Source of the DNA: Sipunculus nudus
Taxonomy: Eukaryota > Annelida > Sipuncula > Golfingiida > Sipunculidae
Direction: 5' to 3'
DNA length: 64,000 nt
NCBI GenBank assembly: GCA_026874595.1
Contig: CM049322.1
Span: 43,772,840 to 43,836,839 of the forward strand
The notes beneath the pieces are model-generated. The model was not told the DNA's origin and did no database searches. It saw only the letters and a program-made list of their open reading frames with translations. A program made the translations under genes and the position numbers. Every line of letters starts with the position of its first letter. The stretch's first letter is position 1. Shown piece by piece: positions 12,985 through 25,125 of the stretch.

Positions 12985-14160
12985 TTACCGCTGTTCACCC
13001 CAAACACCTCTATTATCACTCAGTCATGACCACTGGATTGACTATAACTAGGCTTCCTCATACCTTCTATAGCCAGGGGCTTCCAATTGCCTTAATCCGC
13101 CACTAATCTGAATAATCCGATTTCGGATTATCTTAGTTGTGAATACATGACTGAGTAGGAATTTATATCGGGTTGGGAAGCATACTTAAGTCGTGACATC
13201 AGCGATAGTCTCCCATCCTGTTTATTTGATATTATGATAAACAGCCGACAGTTAAACCATTAGGCTATTAGTGATAACCGTAATTAACAGACAAATTCAT
13301 GTGATTTTACAAAAGTTAAGATCAATCTCTATGGTAACAAGTCATTTTCTGGATCGCATATAAGTTGGCTATCGTCCAGAGAAAAATGCTCACTATGCTT
13401 GAATACATACGGTCAAAAGTTCAACAAACCTGAGTTATACAACAAAAGTTTTCTCACACAAGGTAGGTCTGGTTAGAAAGTGTATTAGAAAAGCCAATGA
13501 CTGGTTTCGTTTATGTCAAGTGGTAGCGTTACTGTGGGTCATGAGGCATTGTCAAAAATGACGAAAATATTTACATCCTCTTCGAGGGTTACAGTATAGG
13601 TCCTCAAAACAACATGTAATGGCACTCTGACGCTGGGTGTAGACTCTAATATCAGAGGGCTGAAATGGATTACCCCCGTTGGAAGGTTATGTAAGTGATA
13701 AATCTGATGGTTTAAATCGTGATATACCAATTGAATAAATAATTAACATATATGAAAAAAATCGCAATAATTTTATAGTATTGTTAATTATAATAATATT
13801 GACTAACACACACGTTCGCATGACACCTTGCTTACAAACATAAGCAACAGACAGATTGAAAACAGAATAAAGAAAAAACAATTTTAAGTCAATCAAGTTT
13901 AAGAAACCATTTTTAAGGTTCGTAGAGGGTATATGATTTCAAACTTCCCGTGAATCTGAAACAGATTTCAAGTTACCAATGAACACATGAATGCGATTTT
14001 ATGTTCCGGGGGGGGGGGGGGGTAATTTGAAACGGGGATAAACTGAAATCACTACACCAATACGTACGTATACCCTTGGTGTCCAGGTAACATAGGCAAT
14101 GTCTCTGATCAATAACTGACATCTGTCAGGTAGCTGACCGACATCCCCTTTTAATTAGCT
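12985..14160. other. Unassigned sequence upstream of the Ig gene
   Basis: No gene or ordered repeat seen. A G run lies at about 14009-14022. This would be the distal 5' flank of the Ig-superfamily gene. Confidence 0.4.
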
Positions 14161-14163
14161 GAT

Positions 14164-14181
14164 GGGCGGTGCCTATATATA
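14164..14181 (+). promoter_or_regulatory. Candidate GC box and TATA box of the Ig gene
   Basis: GGGCGG (14164-14169) is followed at once by TATATATA (14174-14181), about 290 bases before the proposed ATG at 14467. A TATA box here would place the start site near 14205 and leave a 5' leader of about 260 bases. That leader contains a short upstream frame beginning at the ATG at 14213. The call depends on exon 1 being correct. Confidence 0.35.
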
Positions 14182-14466
14182 CATGCAAATACACGGGTGG
14201 CTAGCTGCCGTCATGCTCTACGTTTCACAATAAAGGTCAACCACCCGCACACGGTGGTCACGGCCATCAGTGGACCGCATAATTAATGACTTGCGAAATG
14301 TACATGAGTGAAGAATTCTCTGGCGACTAAGCGAGGCCGAGGTCACAAGAATAGTTTGTGCTGTTGTTGAATGTTCCACTGACCAGGAGCCTGTAGACGC
14401 CGGTCGCCATTTTTATTTATCAAGCCCCTGCCCTCGTATTCACATCTGGCAAGAAAGGCGACCAAC

Positions 14467-14500
14467 ATGATCCATTGGTACTCACTACTCATACTTACAG
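14467..14500 (+). CDS. Ig gene exon 1: start codon and first half of signal peptide
   Basis: ATG at 14467 opens [11 protein letters not shown] and stops in phase 1 at 'acttacag|gtaaat'. Joined to exon 2 (GFIICGSS) it forms a classical signal peptide: short polar start, hydrophobic core, small residues before the mature chain. I chose this start because it alone gives a leader in the right phase; the ATG at 21397 lies upstream of a good acceptor and would add an implausible N-terminus. The 7-kb intron makes this exon the least certain of the set except for the alternative last exon. Confidence 0.6.
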
Positions 14501-14702
14501 GTAAATTTACGTTATATGTGTATGTGTGAGATGGTGTGTGATGGTGCGTGAGTGTTATGCTGTGTGTGTGTTTCGGGGATTTAGTTATGAAAGTGCTTAC
14601 TTTCACTCCCCTTGGATTTACCAATCCCCATGTTAGATGAACAGATAAGTGTTTGTTAGAATAGATGGTCATTTACAGCAGCTGACTATAGAATATCATT
14701 GA

Positions 14703-14757
<55 letters not shown>

Positions 14758-17700
14758 ACAAATGAATGTTATTGGGCTTACCTTTGATATGCATATCTAT
14801 CTAATCGGTATAGTGACAACGGTCTTAAAACTTGTACACTATGTTACATTTATAGTTTTAATTTTTCGTATAGTCATTGTTCTAACAATGTTTGCCTATT
14901 TTGATCCACAGTAACATCACTCTAAATGTTTATGAAATCAGTGGTATGGTAATTACTGAAACAACCTACAAAGGTACAGGTGCCAGTCCAATTTAACTGT
15001 CTGGGCTTTACCCGGTATGTGAGCTTATGGACACAAAACCAGAGCTCACTAATGAAGTGCCAACAGCCTACTGATAAGGACTCTTAGCCAGTTTATTAAT
15101 CAAGTTATGTTGAAATCCTCCTCATCCTTCATATGCTTCTTTAAGTTAGTTCTCGGGATCCAAAGATAAATTTTCAAAATGACTAAACAACTAGACCAAC
15201 AATATTTATTTGGCACTGCAGGAAAATATAAATCTATCATGTCTTTGAAATTTTTTGGTTAATATAAATGTAATATAATTGTCAGGGGATACTCTGCAAA
15301 TCGGTAATGTTTTAAACTTTGAGGTTAAATGCTTTTAAATGAAATGCATTTCAATCTAAAAACTGAAAAAACTCAATTGTTTAAATAAATTAGTTCTAGA
15401 AATGTGTAACTGTGTGTCCCTATTGCGTCTATAGAAGTACTTGAGAGAAGATTTTGTAAAGAAAAGCAATTGTTAAACTACCTTTATCACGGGAAAGAAT
15501 GAACACCCAAGTTTTGGCCACTTAAACTGCAAAAATACTCAAGAATGTACCAGCTTTTATCACACGGGGGAGTGGAATTAAGCATCCCTTATTACCTCTC
15601 CCCCCAGGGGGAGTGGAAATAAGCATTCCTTTTTTACACTCCCCCGGAGTGGAAATAAGGCCTGCCTTTAGTAATATATGTATCTGAGTGCTTCCTGCGA
15701 AGGGGGTCTGTCCGGTGAAGCGTATTTAATCTCCTTCATACGACGGCGGTCTGACCTTCTGGGTCACGTTCTTAACCTGAATGATGTAACGCTAACACAA
15801 ACATTGAAGGGGTCAAAGTGGCGATGATTTAGGGCCCTAATGACCTACACCACGACAACAGTTGCAAATGTTCTTTCGAGCGACTTAGGTTTCTTATATA
15901 TGTACATGTTAACAACTATATTCACAAACTTTCATTGCGTTCGCGCAACATTCGATCCAAGTATTATAAAGTGTTACACATATGGTCACTTTGCTCGTTC
16001 ATAATCAATCCCCATATGTCCAATGTATAGTCATTAGTGTTAATTAGTGACGATCCCAGAACCCAGTCGCACATAGGAGGCGTCTTCCTTCGACCCCCCC
16101 CCCCCCCCCCGTCGTAGGAAGGACGGCCATTAATATATGGAAATCTTCACATGGAGCCAGTCATGAAATATAGAAATTATATAGGTAGTCATCAGAAATT
16201 TATATTTAAATAGAAAAAGCGTTTTAATAACGCTTTTCTTTCCACCTTTTATTCATTAATGGATATTATTTCATCGCTGATTAACGGAATATATTCCGGG
16301 TTTCTAAATAATGGACTATATTTAGGTTTGCTGATTAATGGAATATATTCAGGGTTTGCTAATTTATTGAATATATTCCAAGTTTGCTACTTAATGGATT
16401 ATATCCAGGTTTGCTGATTAATAGACTAAAGTCTGGGATTGCTGCTATGTGGAATATATTCCACCGTTCTACGTTTGCTAATTAATGCACTATATTCAGA
16501 TTTATTGATTAATCGCATATGTTCCTGGTTTTCTTATTAATGACCAATAGTCCGGGTTTGCTGATTAATGAAATATACCCCATGTTTGCTAAATAATGTA
16601 CTATTTCCAAATTATGATGATTAATGCAATATATTCCTGATTTGCTAATTAATAGACTTTAGTCCGGGATCGATTATTTATGGATTAAAGTCAGGGTTTG
16701 CTGTTTAATGAAATATATTCCAGGTTTGGCGATTAACGGACTATATCCAGATGTTGATGATTAATGGAATATTTTCCTGGTTTGTAAGTAAAGGGACAAT
16801 AGTCCGGGGTTGCTGATTAATGAAATATATTCCAGGTTTGTGATTAAAGGACTTTCGATCGGTTTTGCTTGATTAATGGGCTTAATTTCTTTTAAGTATT
16901 GGACATCATCTGAGCAATATTTTCAGGTAAAATAAAATGAGGAATATTTGTTCTGGTATGTGTATGCATCAGAAGAATGTTGTCCAGGTATGTTTATCAA
17001 AGGAATATTCACTCTAAGAAAAAAGGGTTACATGTAGAACCCTTAAGGGTTCTTTAGAGTGGATCCAGTGGGGAACCCTTAAAGGTTCCAGGTAGAACCC
17101 TCTTGTCAGGGTTCTTCATAGAACCTTCTCTAAGGGTTCTTCATGGAACCCAAAGGTTCCATATATAACCCCAGCAAAGGGTGCTTCTTAGAACCCTACT
17201 GAAAGGTTCGTCAGGGTTCTTCATAGAACCCTCTCCTATGGTTCTTCATAGAACCCCAAGGGTTCTTTGTATAACCCTAACAATGGGGGTTTCTTGTAAC
17301 CCTACTAAAAGGTTCTTTCTGGAACCTACTAAAAGGTTCTTTCTGGAACCGATTCTTCAGATAAGGTTTCTTACAGGGCCCTGGTATGACAGGTTTATTG
17401 ATGATTACTCCATTTTGTATTCATATTAATTTACGAAATATTCTTTAGGATATGGGTTCTCTTCATTTAAACCAATCGGATCTTATACATTTAGGGTATA
17501 GCTTTAAGTTTTGATGTGATGATGACATTTGTGTTAAAGCAACTGCATTGTAGAGATGCACAGTTGGGCAATTCATGCAAAATATTTGGCAATATATGTC
17601 TTAGGATCAATTTCATTTCATAGCTTAAATGTAAAAAGCTGTTCTTGTGCTGTGTTTGTTGTGGTTTAAATATGCTTTGATTGTTAACTGAAAAAAAGTG

Positions 17701-19121
17701 CTCCATGTTAAAACATTTTAATTTGCATATCATAAACAACTGTAAAAAATTATATAAAACATGACCATGCGGCATGGACTGATGATATTGCATATCTTAA
17801 TATCGCAAACGACTCTTTCAAACAGTACGGGATAATGTCCATTCTTCATATTCGGCAACTCGGTCAGTCCTAAGGTAAAATATATTGAGTTGAAGTAATA
17901 TAATCCATGACACATGCAACGGATCCATTTTATGTAATTTAATTGCCTATTTACTTCCTTACAACAAGACCGGATTACACCAATTAAACACCTATAATTA
18001 TGCCCATCACTTTCATCACTTACTGGCCTAGGTAACAACAATAATTAAACTTGTATCCTAATAACCAATTACTGATCTTTCTAACAGTGTTTATTTTATG
18101 GAAATATTCAAGAGGTGTGATGATCAATATTTCATTAAAAATGATCCCTAAAACGTTCGATTTGAGGGGTTGATTTCAAACTTTTTCACACCGAGCATAT
18201 CACACAGCCGCACCAGTTTAATCTTTTTTTTTTGTCGCCTTCGATCTTTAATCACAATCCTAGGGCCCCACGGACCCTTACTGTTGGCCTTTGTGTTTGG
18301 GTGGCTCTGGCATGTTCATGACCTGTGCATGGAGAAATTCCAACGTGTTTGTCAGTCCCTTGGGATAAACTGTACTAAACAAAGTACAACCCAATGACAC
18401 AACATAAGGCTGTTGTCGCGTCCATAGTTGGCTGCTCGTCCACGACGGTGACGCGATCTACCAGGATTTATGCCCTCTTGGCAGTCAATGGATTCCCTTC
18501 CTGACAATCCTTAAACAGTACACACGGCGTCAGTTTGGCATCAGCCTGCAAAAGAAAGAAGGAAACAATAAGTAATCAATCTGAACATGGAAATCTGTGG
18601 ACATTGTCCTCTAACTCACTGTGACCAATGTCTCATCTTGTTAAAATATGCGACACAGGTGGGATACAATGTATAATATGTACAATCTATGCATTACCTG
18701 GTAACACTGTTAAAAAAATATATAACCAAGCAACAATGAATAAATGATCCAGAAAAAAAACTCTTTCATTGTAAAACATGCCTGTGCTTGAAGTTTCAAT
18801 TTTAATAAAAAAAAGTTTAAATTTTGAAGGAATAATGAGACATTCAATAATGCAGACCGCTCCTGCCCACACCTACCTTATTCAGGACAAACAGCTCTTC
18901 ATCTTTCTCTTTAAGCAGCCTTGTTAGTTATACTGCCGCAGCGTTGATGGTCAGTTCTGAAAAGAACAAATTTTGATATGCCATATAAATTATGTCAACA
19001 ACATAACACATTTCTGCCTTTCTGAAAAAATGCTGACAAATATATTGCTTCTTTGATCATGTTTTCTGGAAGAACGATAAGTTAATGTTATAAACATATA
19101 TATATATATATATATATAAAT

Positions 19122-19178
<57 letters not shown>

Positions 19179-19489
19179 GATAAAGTCATAATCAGTTCAT
19201 TATTTCAAAATGGTGATTATTTATCAATGCAGAGGCAATTAAACTAAGACTATTAATGTAAAAGAGATAATTACTATTTATACTCGAATCTATAAATACA
19301 CAGAAAGTAAAGAAAATTAATATGAATTATACACATATTATAATCCAATATGAATTATGGTCTATATCAATGCAATGCTACCCATAGTAATAAGGCGAAA
19401 CAAATCCACATACATATATTAGTATACTCATTTGTGCGTTTATTGTGCGTTTATTGTATGTCAGTGTACTTATATACACACGCACGCAC

Positions 19490-19530
<41 letters not shown>

Positions 19531-20182
19531 AATTTAATGTAAATTTAATGACGCAGAGTTGTACTCCTGATAGCGGGCCTTAGTAAGGGATCAACCATAC
19601 AGCAACTTACCCGTACTCTTAGTCTTCTTTTTTCAGCAAATTTTCACTGTTCAAGAGGGACAGGTAAAGCATGTTCAAAATGGCCGTTTTGGATGTCTTC
19701 GTTCAAAGCTGTTAGACATTCGAAAAGGCCGCTGAGATGCTGCCACGTAACAGTAGCCTGCGAATGGCAGCACACAAGAGTGACCAGATGCTGCCAGGCG
19801 CCCCCCACTGTTTGCGCCCGACCAGGCAACTCGTCACAGGCAGCCCGCCTCCCGCTGCTTGGACTAACCCATCTGGGTGATGAGGGCTCTGGCGGGATAA
19901 CTTCTTCTCTTTTCTGACGAGTTTAGGGAGAAAATGTCCAGTTTATGTTGTCAGTGTAATGTTAATCTTGCCTTGCAATATGAACAAAATCGATAACGCC
20001 ATTTATATATATATATATATACATATATATAAAAGGGGCGGATAATGGATTTTGGAAAGACTAAATGTAAACCTAAAAAAAATGTCGCAAATGTCAGGGT
20101 TTGATCCCCCATGAAAAAAGGTTATTTTGGCTCAAAAGGGGATCCGCCACTGCATATATCTATATATCTATATATCTATATA

Positions 20183-20264
<82 letters not shown>

Positions 20265-23200
20265 CATATACATATATGTATGTATATATATTTTTATATT
20301 TGTGGTGTGTATATATGTATATATATATGTTTTATAATATATAATATGCAATTATGATTTAATATTATATCATATTATATATTTCTATATTTCTATTAGT
20401 TTTATTATTTATAAATATAATATAACATCAGGTAAGATAAAAAATGAAACTACAATACGATTTAATATAAGATAATATAAGAAATGATGGGATAAGATAA
20501 GATAATGACATCATTTATCACACAAAGTCAGTGAATACTGATTCATAGTGCAGCTGGGAACAGTGACCCACACACGTATTGGTACTGTAGGGTTCTATCA
20601 GGCACCCTCACTTCGGGCAGAACACACGAAGAACCTTAAGTGGGCTATCTGGAACCCATTGATATCAAAAACGGTTCTAAGTTGAACCATGGTTCCAGCT
20701 GGAACCATACAGGTTCTGCATGGAACCCCCAAGAACCCTTTTTTCTTAGAGTGTTGTTCTGGTATGATTAGCAAAGGAATATTTTCAAGGAATGTATTTC
20801 AAAGGAATATTGTCCAGGTATGTTTATCAAAGGAATAATGTTCAGGTATGTTTATCAAAGGGATATTGTTCAGGTATGTTTATCAAAGGAATATTTTCAA
20901 GGTATATTTATTAAAGGCACATAGTCCAAGTATGTTTATAAAAGGAATATTGTCCATTTGCTAAAACGGTCTTAATGGCCGGAACTGCAAGCATAAAATG
21001 GCTCTCGGCTCGAAGCTCTGTCGTTTCACAAACTGAGTTTGGCTCTCGATTGGCATGGTTGGGTCTTCGCTGCTGGGATCGGTGAAGGGAATGTATGCTG
21101 CTTCTGCCTTTGTGGCTGTCGGTGCTGTGGCTTTCCTGTAAAGTTACCGGTACGGGTAAAAAGGTGGCGGTCTCTCGCGGCTTTCTGCTTGGCTTGGTGG
21201 CATCAGTTCTATTGGCTCTTAAGAAGCGCATAGGGCTTGGGGCTTGGCCAGAGCAACCTGTAGCTGCTCGAAGAAGCGAGAAATAATTTAAATAAAAAAA
21301 ATCAGGTATGTTTATCAAGGGAATTTTGTCCAGGCTGATGTATTTGGCGATTTTAGTCCACGTTTATTTATATAGGAATATTTTTCAGGTTCAGGAATGG
21401 GGAAATATTCTCCATGTATTATGTATTTATTGAAGATTATTTCCTATGTTTCTTTATTTTTCGTTAGACAATATTTTCTTCGTATTTTCATATTATATTC
21501 GTATTTTTCAGGTTTTATTATTTGTGGTTCATCTTATGAGTCCACGTCTACCACCGTCACGGACGTTCAGATTAACCCGGCGTCCGGTCGGACAGAGGAA
21601 AACAACGTCACAATTACCTGTATCTCAGATGGCCCAGACCTCTATTACAACTTCACGTGGGTCAGGTACACGGGGGAGCGTGTCCACATTGCCGCCAAAA
21701 ACGACGAGTTGTTATCTCCGAATGAAAACCAGTTCTCTTTTTATAAAATTAACGGAAATCTCAACTTTAAGCTGAAGGTGTCAGGTACGTACAAATTAAG
21801 AATGTATAATTTACTTTTATTTTATCGGTATTTCTCCCTAGAAGGCCCCTATTCCATTCTAAAAAAAATCGCGCTGAACAGAGCTTTTCCATTTGCGCGG
21901 AAACGCGCGCGTTTTCGCAGAATCCCTCCTTTCCGTGACCTGTTTTCACAAGGTATTACCCGTCCCACAGCCTTCCCGGCATCATGTCAAGCATGTGTCT
22001 GTTCACTTTATGCATGTATACATTTAAAATTTCGTTATATTTGCAGGAATGTATAGTTCTTATTACGGTAGTGTACTATTGACAGGAAGGCGGGGATCGT
22101 ATATAGGTTATATATGAGAAGATTATTAACTACCCCAGTCGGTAATAAGATATTTAGCACCCCCGCCGCACATATATATGTTTATATAATAAACATCTTC
22201 ATTATAATAATAATGCATTAAAGTAGACAAGCAGAACAGCAGTTAAGTATGATTTGTCGCCATGCATGACAGAGGCCTATGCTGGGGCGTCCTCAAGCAG
22301 ACTGCATTCGCGTCCTTGACCTCCACAAGCAGGCTCACCCGCGTGCGTTTCCGCGTGCATGGAAAAGGGACACATGAAAAATCGCGCATCGCACGATGTT
22401 CATTTCACACTCCGCGCGCGTTTCCGCGTGCATGGAAAAGAGACACATGATTTACACTTGCGCGATTTTTTGAGCGCGCGGGCGCGCGTTTCCGCGCGCA
22501 TGGAAAAGGGGCCGAAGGGTCTATTCCCATATATAACGTCTATTAACTAATGATAACCCCTTAAACTATTTATTAAAATGGACAGAAAAAAGCACCCTAT
22601 ACCAAGCACAGGCTGTTCGTTGAGTTTATATTCACGTGTTTATAACATGTGGGTAGCCGGAAAAATAATCACAACACAGTCAACAAGGACATTTTTTTCG
22701 GCAAGGCAGACGAAACAATGTTTTGCAACTAGTTACTTTACTACTTCCGCATAATAATATGCTGCCAGGCACCTTAGATTTTTATTTTGTAAAAATTGAT
22801 ATGTTTACTGAAAGCTTGTAGACAAGTCCATACATGTTTTACAAAGGCGCTATAAGAACTTTACATACCAGGTATTATCAAGAAATCATACTCCGAGTGG
22901 CCAGATATCAGTTCTATAAAATAAGCAGGCAATAGCTGGCTCTAAATAAATGCAGAAAAACCTACAGCTACATGTTTATTATGCAATACAGGCTAAAGTT
23001 ATTTTACATTATATTATGTTTAATTCATGGTGTCTTTTAAATATTTCCAAGATATAATATTTTATTTATTCAACATAAATTACTCTGTCATTCTAGGTGT
23101 TGCTCGTTGGGAAACTGGACTTTTTGGATGCAGGCGAGCTCAGACGGTGGAAACACAACTTTCAAAAGGTAAGTCAGATTTGACCGATAGGGCCTAAACT

Positions 23201-23538
23201 TTGAGTAGTGAAACTGTAAACTGCACTACAATGTTCTTCCACACCGTGACATAGACATCTCTATACAAAGTCATTAATCATATGATTTGGCTATTACACT
23301 GGATTTAAATACTAAGAAGTCCCATCGACATCTCTATACAAAGTCGGCAATCATATGATTTGGCTAATACTCAGAATGTATACACTAAAAAACACCCAAA
23401 CCAAACTTTAAATCACCCCTATATGGTGTCTGCCGTCTTTTCCTGCACCTCCTACAACTCAGATGTCAGTCACAGATACGCCGCTGGGGACATGCTCGTA
23501 TATGCGCTCAGAAATCTTACAAACGTGAAGAGAAATTT

Positions 23539-23590
<52 letters not shown>

Positions 23591-25076
23591 TCCGAACATA
23601 CATTGAAGTTTTCGGCATATTAGTTATATCATGTAACATATTTAAGTTCCTAAAACAAGACTTTGTCCAGCCAATATTTGTCATTGAAGCAATAATAAAG
23701 GAAAGCAAAATACGACAGTATGAGGAGTAATAAAATATGAATACATGAATATTTTTGAATACAAAATTTCCGTTTCCTCTTAAATATTAACGTATGACAG
23801 TTTTTTTATTATTGTTATGGTTGTTATACGGCTTTATATTGAATATACATGAGCTATATAGAGCTAAAGCGCTGACGTAAATAGCGTGACATTTTGGACT
23901 GCAATGATTGTCAACGTAAAGTGTGAAACATTTATGTTCTTAGAAATAAATCCCAATATTTAATCTACTTGTAGTGAAAGCTGCCTCAACTGAGATTGAA
24001 GACTACCAAGAGAAACTGATTAGCCCGACATTCCAAAAAGCGTGTGAGCCCAACGTGACGGATCCATCTCTCACCGACAGGTATTTTTTTAGACATGATC
24101 TTGATGAGCTAATTGGTCTTATATAATTCACATGTCGATTATCAGGGACATATATGTACATGTATATATAATTGTGCACAACCGGCGACCATTTTTATTT
24201 CTTCTCTTCTGCCCATTGGATTTTCAAAACGACTAATTTGTACAGCCTAAGAGGCACGCATCTGATATTTATTTTAAACTAAAGGTCAATATCATATCCC
24301 TTATTATCGCTCAAAATTTCTTTTAATTTTGATGGGGGAATCTAGTTCCCTGCCGGAGCCTGTGTCCCTTCCTCCCCCCCCCCCCCCCGCCTCTCTTACA
24401 AGGTCAATTTTATTATTTTTTAAATCGATTGTACAACTTGTTATAATAACTAATACAAGGCACTCTCCATGGCTCGGATGGTGGCGTTCGGTAGTGTATG
24501 GAGGTCGCGGTAACCGTTGGTCCCGGGAAAAACCAACCAACCTTGAACGGGCCACCACAACCCACTCTCAAAGCCACACTGTGAATCGAACCCGGGTCGC
24601 CAGGGGAGAAAGCCGACGTATTTAACTCCTCGTCTGTCCAGGACCAGTGGACCTCCCCGGACTTCCTTTTAGTTTTCCTCGGTTGGACCACCCTCTCATT
24701 TTTCAAAATCCTAGATCCGCCCCTGCAGTTTGTATTGGTGTTGTCATGTGTTAAATGTATGTTCTTTCTTCCGTTTGTTTGTTTTAGAGAAGCTGCTGTT
24801 GGCGTGTACAGGGTGCACTATTATGGCGAGAATGATCCGAACTTATGGTACATAAAATGTGACGATGACGGAGATGAGCTAGAGTGTACAACCTCATACA
24901 CCGACGACACATTTTTCCTGGAATTTAAAAAGGTTTTCCTGCCGACAAATCTAACAGGTAAAATACAATAAACTAATTTTTTTCTCTGTGCTATAAAACG
25001 AATGAGTTTAATTTTTGATTGCAAATGGTGAACATTAAATCAAGCATGCACTTTAAGTTGTAAGAGACCGTGAAAC

Positions 25077-25125
<49 letters not shown>

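Larger units (their letters stand above)
17010..20753. mobile_element. 3.7-kb DNA transposon, CACTA-like ends, inside the array
   Basis: The ends are perfect 20-base inverted repeats, CACTCTAAGAAAAAAGGGTT at 17010 and its complement ending at 20753. Beyond each end lie subterminal clusters of GGTTCTT/AAGAACC words (17030-17370 and 20590-20735). Removing the element and one TT restores a normal array unit (GGAATATTGTTCTGGTATG), so the target duplication is probably the dinucleotide TT. A CACT start with a 2-3 base duplication suggests the CACTA/EnSpm group, but no transposase is visible, so the element is non-autonomous or decayed. Confidence 0.7.

Noticed and set aside
20101-20357. Two overlapping plus-strand frames through AT/TG microsatellites
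   Set aside because: Pure low-complexity translation (I/Y/V/C).
20911-21318. 135-codon minus-strand frame in the GC-rich insert
   Set aside because: It runs beyond the insert into array sequence at both ends, so it is not a natural gene; the insert itself is reported.
21397-22056. 219-codon frame starting at an upstream ATG
   Set aside because: It contains the real exon 2 but reads through a good acceptor (21511) and donor (21785); the extra ends look like intron translation.
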